A stretch of 64,000 bases of DNA from Topomyia yanbarensis (GCF_030247195.1 NC_080671.1:428234539-428298538), one strand, 5' to 3'. Counted from the stretch's first letter, positions 1-11,051 are shown. Program-made: numbers and translations. The notes: a model not told the origin generated them from the letters alone.

Positions 1-400
1 CTCGTAACTCGCAATAACAAACAATGTTTATCTGTGAAAAGTTGAATTTTTTTTCGATTTTGACGCATTTACTTCCTAATGTGCGTTTAAAATGTCTAAA
101 ACTATTGATTTTCAACACCTCTTAACTCGCAATAACCAACAATGTTTATCTGTGAAAAGTTGATTTTTTTCGATTTTGACGCATTTTCTTCCTAATGTGT
201 GTTTAAAATGTCTAAAACTATTGATTTTCAACATCTCTTAACTCGCAATAACAAGCAATGTTTATCTGTGAAAAGTTGAAAATTTTTCGATTTTGACGCA
301 TTTACTTCCCAGTGTGCGTTTAAAATGTCTAAAACTATTGATTTTCAACACCTCTAAACCGCAATAACAAACAATATTTATTTGTGAAATGTTGAAAGAA
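1..400. repeat. Tandem repeat, ~117-bp unit, 3.4 copies
   Basis: Three full copies and one partial copy of a unit beginning CTCNTAACTCGCAATAAC start at about 1, 119, 235 and 352 (periods 118, 116 and 117). Copies are about 95% identical until the last, which decays after 390. The array runs off the left edge, so its true size is unknown. No coding potential is visible. Confidence 0.92.
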
Positions 401-489
401 ATACAATTATCTCATTTTCTATATTTCCAATTATCCGCCAAAGTACGGTATCCAATATTTTACCCATTTTCAATACCGGTTCATTGTCG

Positions 490-740
490 ACATGTCACAT
501 AACAAGCAAACCTGTTTTTCTATTGTCGCGACCGTTCGCAAACGAACATACATGTCACAGTTCAGTAAATGTACTGCCGCTTGACAAACCAGTTTTGTTT
601 TGAAACATGTACAAATTTTATGACATGTCACGGGGAAAATGTATCGTGTCATAGTACACGCGCTTGTGTCACATGTCGCAAGAATCCGCAACTTCTACAT
701 GTCACGAGCAAACATGCGACCAGTCACCAGATGACTGGTC
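490..740. repeat. Cluster of ACATGTCAC motifs with a small hairpin
   Basis: ACATGTCAC occurs at 490-498, 550-558, 623-631 and 697-705, with a one-base variant at 671-679. All are in the same orientation, with irregular spacing of 26-73 bp. Just after them, 718-726 and 732-740 form a 9-bp inverted repeat (GACCAGTCA/TGACTGGTC) with a 5-base loop. Whether the motif is a protein-binding site or debris of a degenerate tandem repeat cannot be told from the sequence. Confidence 0.55.
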
Positions 741-760
741 ATAACCATGACATTTTCCAG

Positions 761-1812
761 CTATGGTTCGGTAACCTTCGTTTTAATGGTCATATGCCAA
801 TGGTCCGTCGAGGACGCTGATACTGCCGCAAAACTCCGAGAAAGCGCGTCCGGGACGCTATTATCTTTGCCTTTCCTGTGTATTCCGGTCATGTTATACT
901 GTTGAAAATCTAGACTCCACCTACTGCACCGCGATCCCACCTTCCACTTGGAGTGCAGGATGTGGGTCAAAGCTGATGAGTCTGTTATCAGCGTAAAATT
1001 ATATCCTTCGATATATCCACGAAAGGCATCTATTGACAGAAACGCAGCAAGGGCTTCCTTCTCGGCTGCATGATAATTGCGCTGGGGAGAAGTGAGTTTG
1101 TGAGAATAATATGCAATCACTTTCTCCCCGTCATCATGCTGCTGAGTGAGCACCCCTGCCACGGCTACGTCGCTCGCGTCGGTCTGGATTATAAATTCTC
1201 TCTCGAAATCTGGGTTAGTCAGAATGGGTGTCGTTATCAAGCATTCCTTGATAGCGCAAAAAGATTTCTCTGCTTCTTCATTCCATTTAATCAATTTTGA
1301 CATCGACCGGAGTAGACAAACGACAAAGGAGCGGTTACCCCGCTGAAATTAGCTATAAACCGACGGTAATAGTTGGTCATCCCAAGGAACCTTCTAAGCT
1401 TGGTGATTGTAGTGGGACGATCGTATTCCACGATTGGACGAACCTTTTCTGGGTTCCCTCTCAAACCACTAGTGCTCAGAAGGAATCCTAGGAAGGGGAT
1501 CTCCGATACGCCAAACTTTGACTTTTGAATATTGATGCTGAGTTTAGCTTGTCTCAGGCGACGGGCAATCTCTTTGAGCAACTGAACGTGATGCTCAAAT
1601 GTCTCCGTCACCACGACGATGTCATCGAGGTAGACGAAGACATTTGGTTCCAGTACACCATGGCCTAATACTTTATCCATAAGCCTAGTCAATGACGCGG
1701 GACTGTTAATTAACCCAAACGGCATTCTGTTGTACTGAAACAATCCCTTACCCTACACGCTGAAGGTGGTGTATTTCCTCGAGGACGGGTCTAATGGAAC
1801 CTGCAGGAAGTG
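761..1812 (-). pseudogene. Ty3/Gypsy retrotransposon pol fragment (RT and RNase H), broken
   Basis: On the minus strand the region reads as the C-terminal half of a reverse transcriptase joined to RNase H, as in Ty3/Gypsy LTR retrotransposons. The RT part carries RMPFGL near 1725 and the catalytic box FVYLDDIVV, followed by the usual FLGF and RRFLGMTNYYRRFI thumb segment. The RNase H part has the TDAS active-site motif, a HAAEKEALA segment and the terminal DALSRS seen before the integrase region. The frame is broken: an in-frame TAG lies between the SV and GKG residues near 1750, and a frameshift near 1297-1303 separates RT from RNase H. No protease, integrase or LTR is seen on either side. 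It is an old fragment and cannot be active. Confidence 0.9.
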
Positions 1813-3368
1813 GCAAGTGTAAACCCAAGAGACAGACAGTCATCGAACCATTGTAAACGATTTGGTCGGTTACAAGTTACTTAATGTATCTACGAACATT
1901 GAATTAACAGCCATTGTTAATGAATTGTTATTCAAAACAGCAGCCATAATACTTATTTATATTCAATATTGCATGATTATTTACAAGGCAAACATTTGCA
2001 GCTGACATTCGGTACTAGTCAACGGAGTTCCACATCACTCAAACCGCAGTGAAATCTATTGTAGGAATCCTCAACTCTTACTAGAATTGGAATCTGCCGA
2101 GTAATGCTCGTACCATTATGAGGACCCCTAGAAACATACGCATAGTAGAAATGTCGGGAAATGGACAATATTGGCACCAGGGATTTGAAAACAGCTTGAC
2201 CCACCTTTGTCAATATCGTCGACTATTAACATTGATGATTCACCAGTTCACAAAAGTAGTACTATATATGGTTATACTGTTCTCTGTATTTAACTATCTT
2301 ATTTGATTCCTATATATTCAGTTGGTTCCATATTTAGTGCATTATCCCTATTTACACAATTTTGATGTTTTTATCTTTTCCTTATTTTGCACTTTTCTTC
2401 ATTTTAATTACTTTTTTCTGGCGGTATTTCGACTGAAGCACACAGATTCAACTTTGGCTGCAGACATTTATTTTTCCATGATAATTTACGTAAGTTTAGT
2501 CTTCATTGAACTATGGAATCCTTGCCAGAACCGATCGAGTTGTTGCTTCCAAAGTAAACACAAAGTAGCAATGTATTTACTTACGCTCGTTGCAATGAAT
2601 GATGCAACCGTACACTTTAGAAAACATACTCCTTCCAACGAAGAACTAACTATTTTGCACAAAAAAAGCAAACAAACCGGTGGTGGCGCTCGGAATCAAA
2701 TTTGAGCCCCGGATGGAATTAAGAGGGATCCAACGTATGAGCTCATCCCACCATCAGATCGTTGCCAGCTGAAGTAACAATCTAGAATAACGGGTAACGA
2801 AGGGGAAGGTTAACCTTTGCTGCCGTCAGTCTGATGAAGGATTCGAGATGAGTTGTATAGTGTGTGTATGCGAAATATGTGCTTTAGTTTGAATAAAGCG
2901 CAACTTTCCTGAAACACAAAAATAATCTTGCCTTCGAAATGTGGAAAATGAAAATAAAATTTGGATGTGCAAATAAATCTTTTTTTAATTCCCATACATC
3001 GTAAAGTTGAAGGTTGCTTGGAACATGCGTCAACAGAAAGTTATGATTCCAACATTACCAAAAATTTCCCACTTGCACTTTATATCCTTCTACGAAATAA
3101 AATCTATTCCAACTAAATCCATCTTTATTAGCTTCTATCTAACTGAACTGAACAATATGCTAACCGAAGACAAAATTCACCGTAACGAAGCCAACAAGTG
3201 TACACTCAAAACTACGCTGTAGTGTCACGTTCCTTTTTTTCATTAGCGAAAAAACTATTAATATGGTAACAGGCGGTGTTTTACTTGCCGAAAGATTGGC
3301 CAACATTGTCATAATCATAATATATCAATAATTCTCATTTCTTTTTTTAAATTTTTTGATTTATTTTT
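1813..3368. other. Unassigned AT-rich intergenic DNA
   Basis: No gene or mobile element is recognised here. An open frame at 2322-2705 (plus) is hydrophobic, low in complexity and without recognisable motifs or splice context, so it is not called. The region is probably decayed repeat or spacer. Confidence 0.5.
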
Positions 3369-3510
3369 TGATTATAGAGGTTATAATCTTAGGATCATTC
3401 ACCTCTTTTTTGAGTTAGAAAAATCTCGTTGACAAAATTGGGTTGGGAATCAAACTCAGATGAGCTGCGTACAAGGCAATCGATTTACCAACTACGCTAT
3501 GCCCGCACCT
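3369..3510 (-). mobile_element. tRNA-derived SINE (Feilai-like), copy 1
   Basis: Read on the minus strand, the copy starts near GGTGCGGGCATAGCGTAG and carries a pol III A box (TAGCGTAGTTGG) followed by a B-box-like sequence matching TTTGATTCCCA. The body ends with the CTCTATAATC-type tail shared with the other three copies in the window. The A/B box layout is that of a tRNA-derived SINE, and the body resembles mosquito Feilai-type SINEs; the family name is from memory, not a database match. It sits head to head with copy 2, separated by about 45 bp. Confidence 0.8.
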
Positions 3511-3555
3511 AATCCTTATCATGACATCCTACGTTAGACCAATGCGTTGGTTAGT

Positions 3556-3718
3556 GGACGAACGGAGTGTAGCTGGTAAATCGGTTGCCTTTTACGCTGC
3601 TAACCCGGGTTCGATTCCTAACCCCGTACATAGGGTTAGAGATTTTTCCAAAGAGATTTGTCTAACCCGAAAAAAGACGAATCATCTTAAGGTTAAAACT
3701 TCTATATTCGAAAAAAAA
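3556..3718 (+). mobile_element. tRNA-derived SINE (Feilai-like), copy 2
   Basis: This is the best-preserved copy. The A-box region (GTGTAGCTGGTAAATCGG) is followed by a canonical B box, GGTTCGATTCC, at 3608-3618. The body has ACATAGGGTTAGAGATTTTTCC, shortened here to its key part CATAGGGTTAGAG, and the copy ends at TCTATATTCG followed by eight or nine A residues. Its divergent orientation relative to copy 1 suggests independent insertions rather than a duplication. Confidence 0.85.
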
Positions 3719-4796
3719 GCGTTGGTTGTTTTTTCAACGAGCGCCCATTAGCGTCAAAAATGCAACTATTTCAATGTTATACGTATACAAGACAAAAGGG
3801 ACCACCACCATTACTTGCAAGAAGCAAGTCATACCTGAGTGCATCATCGATGATCAGGATCAAATTCACCTACAGATGGTACTTCTATCCCCGAAAGATG
3901 TTGTTGCCCGCAGTGTTATTGGGAGTTGTATTCGCCCAATATGCAAGAACGAATGCAATATGCATTGTACCTAAATAGTCTGCACACGTGATGAGTAAGT
4001 TCATCTATTCGACAGAATGCGTCTCTCGGGGCGACACATTGTGTCACAATGGAACAGCAGCGCAACTGTATACAGTGTATATGCACAAAAGGTGGAGGAT
4101 AAGCTACTGTAAGACTGCTAGACAGCATCCATCTGAAAGGAAAGTAATCGCATGGTGTCACATATTGGCACCCCTAACGTTGCCTTTCTCATCCTTCACC
4201 TAGGAGGGGGGGGGGGTGCTACAAAAGGATGAACTTTTAGAGCTTTCCAATCTATTTATGGTTGGGGAAATAGCAAACGAAGGATTTTCATCGGGTTTTC
4301 GCAATACGTGACTACACTCAGGTGGTATGCTAATGACGCACGAAGGATTAGTAGTTGCGGTTTGTGGCAGTCGGAAGGATTAAGTTTTGAATGGGTTTCA
4401 TTTTGATTGAATAAGAGACTGGTGAAATTTGTAAGAGGTAGGTATTCATTTAAAATATGTTTTCTTCGGTGAAATAAATGCAATTTCAAAGACAACTTCT
4501 TTGCTCTTTGATATTTGCTGTTGACTCGATTTTGGCTTCTAATGTTTCTTTGGTACTTGAGCGCTTTGATTTTTTAGTTCCTTTGTCTCTTAAATTTTCT
4601 TTGAGAAAGTTTCATGGAAAGAAACTCCCCGTTTTAGTCTCATCTGATCAATGTTAATTCTCCTAACAGTGAGTTACGAAATTTATTTTCTTCAATAATG
4701 ATGATAGAAAAATTCTCACTTAATTCAAGTAGTGCAGACATTTACTATAAAGATGTTATGGTTTTATTTGTGAAAGTCTCCCTTTTTTTATCGTAA
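3719..4796. other. Unassigned intergenic DNA
   Basis: Several overlapping short frames occur, none with recognisable domains. A G11-12 homopolymer lies at about 4204-4215, just after GCCTTTCTCAT, a string that also begins a mosquito-type repeat at 48515. Nothing else is identified. Confidence 0.45.
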
Positions 4797-5700
4797 CAGA
4801 TTACTTTAGTCCCCTCGCATTGCTCCATCCCAGGTAATAAAGATGCGGATTCTCTACACACCTAGAAAAAATCGTGTAAATTTACGTCTCCTGACCCTGA
4901 CATATACGAGCATCACAAATGATTTACTTTTACGTTTCATTTTAATTTTACATGACGTTGAATTTCGCAAATCACGTAATTTTACACCACATATTGCATT
5001 TGTTCTGAATGGCTGTACGTGTAATTTTATGTCATTGCGCATGTAAAGTATATGTTTCATGTAAAATTAAACGGAGCGCGGCTATATTTTGTCATTTCGT
5101 GAATTACAGTTTACTAAATTATGTCATGCTTGCATTTACGTCAACGATAAAATTCATATTTTTTGGTGTGTAGCTAAGGCGGCACATAGGAAAGTTACAC
5201 TCACGAAAGACCAATTTGCTTCAATGAATTTTTTACTATCTCTAGTCAGCGAACGCTGGAAAGCTGGCAGACATCTTGGAGTAAAGGAGAGTTAGGACGG
5301 TAGCTACATTCCATTATCCCGAAGGTTACAACAAAGCCTTGGTTTAGAGAAATGGATGTGGGTCGGGATTTCATTCGTGTGATGTCTCGGCTCATGTCCA
5401 ATTACTACACGCTGGACGCTCATCTCCGACGGCTCGCGAATAGCGGTATCTACGCTTGTGGCAACGGTTATCACGATATCGAACATATTGTCTGGGCATG
5501 CGCAGAGTACTGTTCTGCCAGATCTCAACTATTGGATTTCCTTCCGACCCGATGAAGTGCACCCCATGTCCCAGTTCGAGATGTACTGGCAAGCCGCTAT
5601 CTCCTCTATATGTCCCTCGTATACAGCAGTACCGTCTTTCCGCATGGGCACAGTGGGCCGGGATTTTGGGGGCCCCACACTGAGGATTGATATAAATCCA
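4797..5700 (+). pseudogene. 5'-truncated I-type LINE tail (end of RNase H and C-terminal region), interrupted
   Basis: From about 4797 the plus strand matches the 3' part of the minus-strand LINE at 56.2-60.6 kb: the end of the RNase H domain (PSHC, then ADSLAKA), the SERWKAGR region, and the C-terminal stretch with ACGNGYHDIEHIVWACAEY, a Cys/His knuckle typical of these elements. The reading frame is broken by several shifts and by a TA-flanked MITE at 4857-5170. Removing the MITE and one TA restores continuous homology with the 56-kb copy. The piece is a dead, 5'-truncated copy, as expected for target-primed reverse transcription. Confidence 0.85.
4857..5170. mobile_element. TA-flanked MITE (Tc1/mariner-type target) inside the LINE tail
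   Basis: The ends CACACCTAGAAAAAAT and, inverted, CACACCAAAAAATAT form imperfect terminal inverted repeats. TA dinucleotides at 4855-4856 and 5171-5172 flank the element. The empty site is inferred by comparison with the related LINE at about 56,670-56,690, which has CTCTTTAGCTAAGG at this place, so one TA has been duplicated. About 314 bp with no coding capacity. A TA target duplication suggests mobilisation by a Tc1/mariner-like transposase (inference). Confidence 0.85.
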
Positions 5701-5975
5701 TACTAACGTCTAATTTCGAAAACAGGTGCATTCGAATATTTGTAACTCTTTAGTACGTTGCTAATATGACAGAAACTTAAATTGAAAGTGGTTTACATTT
5801 TAAAGTCTATACTGGAATTGCTTTATCAATATCCCAATGCATCATATCAATGAATCGGTAGCAAAGCAGTTCGGAATCGCATATTGATTCGTATTCCATG
5901 TGATCAAACCATCTAAAAGCATGCGACAACCAAGCAGAATGCTACTAGCGGCAGGAAACGCATCACAGCAAGGTC

Positions 5976-5983
5976 ATGATAAG
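5976..5983. repeat. 8-bp target site duplication, left (ATGATAAG)
   Basis: ATGATAAG lies directly before the left TIR and is repeated exactly at 8452-8459 after the right TIR. An 8-bp duplication is the signature of hAT-superfamily insertion. Confidence 0.95.
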
Positions 5984-6004
5984 TAGAGATGGTCGGGTTT
6001 CAAT

Positions 6005-6245
6005 TTTTTCGAACCCGAGCCCGACCCGAACCCGAGAGCATGACAATTTAAAAACCCGAACCCGACCCGAGCCCGAAATTATAAAATTAGAAAAACCCGA
6101 ACCCGACCCGAGCCCGAACATTTTAAAACTCAAAACCCGAACCCGACCCGTACCCGAGAATAAAAATTTTGTAAAACCCGAACCCGACCCGACCCGAGAA
6201 TTTTAAAATTTGAAAACCCGAACCCGACCCGAACCCGAAAATTTA
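6005..6245 (+). repeat. Left subterminal minisatellite of the hAT-like element
   Basis: Six units of AACCCGAACCCGACCC followed by GAG/GAACCCGA are separated by AT-rich linkers of 12-18 bp, a period of about 38-42 bp. The alternation of GC-rich repeat and AT-rich linker resembles subterminal transposase-binding repeats of hAT elements. Apparent open frames here are by-products of the repeat. Confidence 0.85.
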
Positions 6246-6984
6246 AAATTTGAGAAGCCCGATCTGAATCCAACTTGCTAATACGGAGAATCAACCAAAG
6301 ATCTCGAAGATTTTTAATTCTCGGCACCCGAGCTGGACCCTAGGCTCATCTAAGAATAGTAGAATCACTCGAATCTGAGGTAGCACCATACGTATTGAGT
6401 TATATCTGCATATGGCAAAACAAATCACTGCTGAGTAGAATCCGCATTTATATTTACTTTTATTGAACGTCGAATCCGTTAATGGCTTCAACAGAACACA
6501 CAAAATGTTTGCGATCAATTCCTTAAGTTCGTGGAAATTCATGTATTTTCATGAAGGAATCCGGATCATGCAACAGCTCAGCCCGGGAACAATCTGACAG
6601 AAAGTGCTTGTTTCATATATGTACCACTGATTTGATAGTGGTGCTATTATACCATCACCATATGAGTGTCATGAACAACGAAACCTGGCGAAACTGAAGC
6701 TAGGTTTAGGTCTGATGGAACAAAGACAGTCTCTAGAAAATAAATTTGGCCTAAAGTATCTGCCTTTAAAAAAAATAATGTGTCCTCTTTAAATTTGAGC
6801 CGCCATAATGACACCAAAGTACTATCAAATTTGTGAGTTCAAATCCTTATTTTTCCGTTACAGTTTATTTTAATTGCAAGCAATCTATATCATAATCCAA
6901 TTTGATTATTAAACTTCCGTTATAGCAGGTACAACCTATTTGATTCATTTGATCAACTTAACAGTATTCGCTTAAAGTTTGTTT

Positions 6985-7022
6985 GGGGTACAAATGTACC
7001 CCACAAAACCGTTTACGTTAGT
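6985..7022. repeat. Internal near-palindromic motif, copy 1
   Basis: GGGGTACAAATGTACCCC followed by ACAAAACCGTTTACGT. A second copy at 7743-7780 differs at about four positions. The core is nearly self-complementary. Role unknown. Confidence 0.7.
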
Positions 7023-7742
7023 GTTTTGTCATGTGCACATAATTCAAAAAAATTATTATATCATTTTTAACAGCAAAATATCGATATATAGTAAGCGAGA
7101 AACTTGTGTAAAATTGTATAAGTTCCAGCTCTGACTAATAATAGTATCTGTTATTTGACATAACAAAGAACTATAGCAAAGTAACTAAAAATGCGTTTGG
7201 ATTGGTATCGTAATTTTTGCTTTTGCGGATGAAAGAGTCAAAAAACATTCGTGAATATGATTTGTGTATAGTATGCAAGACGCATCATTCGATTCGTTAT
7301 CTTCTGCAGCCCATGCTCTGGAACATACTTTATATACACGTACAATGCACCGGCTCTACCTGTTCCTTCGACGCCTTCCGGTTTCATCTTCGTTACTGCA
7401 TATTGCTGTATTTTTAACGTTTGTATTGGCGTTTGGTTTTCAAAAAAGCATCAGAATAAATTAACTTTTTGACCGGCTTTTGAAAAATATTGTTTAAAAG
7501 GAAATTTAATAAGCTTTACAACGTCGTATAAATGGTCAAAATCGATTTGAAACTACCGGAGTTATAGGGAATTTTGACGTATTTTAAAGACTTGTTCTAT
7601 ACAAAATGAAATATTACATAATTAAATAGTCAAAACACGAAGATTTTTAAACAGGTTGCTTTACGAATGATTTTAGAATAAAACTATCGAATTTAACCAT
7701 AAATTTAATAAAAATTAGACACATTACAGCGATTTTAGTTCT

Positions 7743-7780
7743 GGGGTACGAATGTACCCTACAACACCGTTTACGTAGAG
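7743..7780. repeat. Internal near-palindromic motif, copy 2
   Basis: GGGGTACGAATGTACCCT followed by ACAACACCGTTTACGT, in the same orientation as the copy at 6985 and 758 bp away. The spacing could be the trace of an older nested insertion or of a duplication within the element's core. Confidence 0.7.
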
Positions 7781-8207
7781 AAAAAGTCGCCGCGGCCTAA
7801 GTATCGGTTTTAAAGTATCTGTCGAAAATTATACTCCATTATAGAAAGTTGAACTGATATTTTCCGATAAATTCCTGTTGACTTGGTTTATTACTAATTA
7901 TCATGAAAAATAAATCGCAGAGATTTTAGATGTGAAACACGTATTGTGAATGCTCTTTCATGAATGTTCGTTTAAAAAATTAAATAATTCAGGCAGTTAT
8001 CGAATCTGAAGAGACGGAATTTTATGCAAAAATGAAAAAATACATTATTTGAGCACCAGAAAATACGACGAACTGTAGCGATTCAGAGGTGCTAACATTT
8101 GGTACGGTTATATGTGTCATCCATTCGTATCACGAAGTATAATTCACTACTACAAAAAAGACCGCGTTTTGTGTATAGTGTGTCATGAAATGGTTAGGTT
8201 GTTTTGT

Positions 8208-8446
8208 TCAAAACCCGAACCCGACCCGACCCCGATAATTTGTAATTTGAAAAACCCGAACCCGACCCGAGCCCAAAAGTTCAAAATTTCAAAAACCCGG
8301 ACCCGACCCGAACCCGAGAATTTCAATTTTGAAAACCCGGAACCCGAATCCGAGAAGCTTAAATTTACAGAACCCGAACCCGACCCGAAACCCGTCGGGT
8401 TCGGGTCGGGTCCGGGTTTCGGGTCCAAAAACCCGAACCCGACCAT
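8208..8446 (+). repeat. Right subterminal minisatellite of the hAT-like element, with an inverted segment
   Basis: About five units of the same CCCGAACCCGACCC repeat occur in the same orientation as on the left, then 8396-8426 switches to the complementary GTCGGGTTCGGGTCGGG orientation before a final forward unit meets the TIR. The switch makes a local inverted repeat around 8384-8420. Confidence 0.85.
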
Positions 8447-8451
8447 CTCTA

Positions 8452-8459
8452 ATGATAAG
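8452..8459. repeat. 8-bp target site duplication, right (ATGATAAG)
   Basis: Exact match to 5976-5983. Confidence 0.95.
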
Positions 8460-10575
8460 ATTGAACCAATTCATCCGTTGCACAATCATTTCAGTTCAAG
8501 TCTCAATTTATTTTGAGCAAAACCAAGGAAGTATATAAAGTTCGAAAGAGACCTTAGCGACAAATAGAACACTATGGCCAACAAATCTCTATCTGGCAAG
8601 CGTTTTGCAGATGTGGACAAATTATTTGATTTTTATCACATTTGGCACCGTCAACGGACAAATCTACAAAAGTAAGCCCCTCCAAATTCTACTCAATTTT
8701 CAAACATTCTACAATTTCGCCGTATCGTGCTCAAAAGGAGCGATCCCATTCTTTTTGTAGATAATATTTTATCCTTATAATAAGAAATCTTGTGATCCTG
8801 AAATAAAATTATTTAAACTTTACAATGTAGTTTATATAGGTTAAATTTAAAACCTCAGTCTACGGTCAAACGAGGAACGCAATAAAATGTGTGCCACTTC
8901 CCTTACGGAGGATGGTTTCAATTTAACTTAGACACGCTGTGGTAAACTGCAGTCAGGTCTATTAGTTAACCACTGTCGCTGACATTAAAATGTGAGTTTA
9001 GTTCACTTTTTACATACGTCTTCCCAAGCCGGTCATAATATGCGACTGTACAAGACGTCTATTGAACTATTATTTAACAAAAAAACCTACCTCGACAAAA
9101 AAAAATTAAACAAAGGGATATTGCAAATATCCGACATTTCTATTCCTACAGTGAGGATGGAATATGAACGAACCTCAAGGCGATATTCGTGCTTAGAATC
9201 AATATTATATCGATTGATTTCAAAGGTGGCAAGACTCGGCAAAGAGGAAAGTTCAATGGAAGAGAATATCCGGCTTTTTCCGAAGTTGGATGTCGACTCT
9301 GACCAGTTTCATCGCAACAGGAATGCTGCATTGCTCACAATCAAGAATCTCTAAACAAATCTAAATGGGACAATGTTACTGCGACCTATTTTATGTAATT
9401 ATCTAAACATTCCAATTCATTGTTTGCATTTTTGGACCTAGCATCGCGATCAAGATGGTTGTCATGCGATAATCAGAAGAATTCGAAATGTTAAACCCAA
9501 TTTATCCTGTACGATCAAATGGTGTACTTGACTATTATTTCTTGGCAAATGCATTTCTAATTTCAGGTAGTTCAGTTTGAAGCAAAACACATCATTTCGT
9601 ATATATTTCGCACTCTTTGGCTTTAAATATTTGAGAAGAGAAGAACACCGGAAAAATTAAAAAAAAAAACAATAAAAATGAACAACAAACACTTCTTTCT
9701 TTATTTTGTGAGCATTGTAAGCATTGTGAGAATTATAATGTGTGATGCTTTACTTTACTAAATCTCCTAAAATATCAACGTTCGCCTATATACGACTTTT
9801 GGCAACTATAGTCTTGATGTTAAAATGTCCAGATTGAACATGTGAAAACCGTACTATTAAAAATACCCCATAAATAGGAATTCTCGCTCTTTGTTTACGA
9901 AAATCACCTAAACTCATCACGGAATAAAAGATTTGTTTTACTGGTCAAGCCAACGCCATACTTCTGCATTCCCCCTTGGCTAAAGCACTCTGCATTCTCA
10001 AACAACGTCATGCAACTATGAAGGTCAGATTACCACATGTTAATTCTGTCGGGTTTCTGCTATATTATGCAACTGCTATTAAGAGAAACGACACACAATA
10101 ATTCTTTATTTCTAACCTTCAAATGTCCTTTTATCTTTCCAATGGCTTTTACAATATGTCTTTTTTAGAATTCTTAGATTTAAACATGTTCCCTCTCTGT
10201 TATATTTTGCTCTATAATTTTAAACGCCATTAACTTTGTAAAGTTTGTGTGTGCACACAACGTACAGCAGCTTCAGCGCCAATCCTTGATCAAAAGGAGG
10301 CTACCGACGCAGATTGAGTCCGGCTACAGTGTGTCTCACATTTATACGTTCACCCCATTTTTTCAGGATAACTTTTTTTTCTATCGAACAAACTGCATCA
10401 AATTTTCAGCGTTTGTTTTAAAACTTTATCAACGATGTTTCTTGAAATTTGAAAGCTCTGGTGCATTTCGTTCGTTTGTTATGGCAGTTTAAGTTCCTGC
10501 ATTTATACGTTCACTAAGAAAAAAGGTAGTTTTTCCCAAAAAATGCTTTATTTATTTAGGATTAGGATAACGATT
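8460..10575. other. Unassigned AT-rich DNA
   Basis: No element ends or conserved domains are recognised. A frame at 8992-9354 (plus, opening with GTG rather than ATG, 120 codons) is lysine- and serine-rich and lacks recognisable motifs or splice signals, so it is not called as a gene. Confidence 0.45.
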
Positions 10576-10888
10576 TTTAGATTGATTGCATAACCTTTCT
10601 ATATGAGAAAGGCAAAAATGTGTCAAAGTCCAAAAAAGTAAATTTCCGTCAAAAAATTTTTTTCGAGATTTCATCAAATCTCAACGTTTTATGTATTTTA
10701 AACAGGCCCGTGCGCAGAAAATGCTCATGGGGAGGGTTCTGATTTTTCTACACTTCTTACAAAAGAAAGTTTAAACTTTGAAAATTTTCTATAAGACCCG
10801 GAAGGCCGAGTATTGTGTACCAATTGACTCAGCTCAACAAATTGGGTAAATGTCAATTATCGAGAAGGAATGCAATTGGTTAGTGGTA
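10576..10888. repeat. Dispersed mosquito-type repeat debris
   Basis: Positions 10589-10613 (CTTTCTATATGAGAAAGGCAAAAA-like) are the reverse of the GCCTTTCTCATATAGAAAGG start of the repeat at 48511. Positions 10795-10830 carry a degenerate copy of its CGGAGGGCCGAGTGTC core. AGGCCCGTGCGCAG near 10705 recurs inverted at about 62793-62806. These are fragments of families seen elsewhere in the window. Confidence 0.55.
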
Positions 10889-11049
10889 CCCGATCAGAAT
10901 GAAATAACAGGATTATAACAGAACACAATTTTTATAACCTATTGTGTTATAAATTAGGTCTCGTTAATAGTTAAAATAACAGAAATTTATAACAAGTATC
11001 AATGAGAGATATAGTTTTGAAATATTTCTGTTATGCGTTTCTGATCGGG
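10889..11049. mobile_element. 161-bp MITE with CCCGATCAGAA inverted ends and TA duplication
   Basis: The left end CCCGATCAGAATGAAATAAC mirrors the right end, which reads CCCGATCAGAAACGCATAAC on the other strand. TA at 10887-10888 and 11050-11051 gives the target duplication. No coding capacity. It sits inside a dispersed repeat whose other copy at 62030 lacks the insertion. Confidence 0.88.
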
Positions 11050-11051
11050 TA

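Larger units (their letters stand above)
5984..8451. mobile_element. Non-autonomous hAT-like DNA transposon, complete, 2.47 kb
   Basis: The element begins TAGAGATGGTCGGGTT and ends with the exact reverse complement of those 16 bases. It is flanked by a perfect 8-bp target duplication. The TIR length, the TAGAGATG-type end and the 8-bp duplication fit the hAT superfamily. Inside each end is an array of CCCGAACCCGACCC repeats (left 6005-6245, right 8208-8440). The 1.9-kb core is AT-rich and holds no open frame longer than about 85 residues and no BED zinc-finger or hAT dimerisation motif. It is therefore likely mobilised in trans. The core also holds two copies of a near-palindromic 38-bp motif at 6985-7022 and 7743-7780. 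Confidence 0.92.

Noticed and set aside
5976..6327. Proline/arginine-rich frames on both strands
   Set aside because: By-products of the CCCGAACCCGACCC minisatellite of the hAT-like element; the same applies at 8112-8538.
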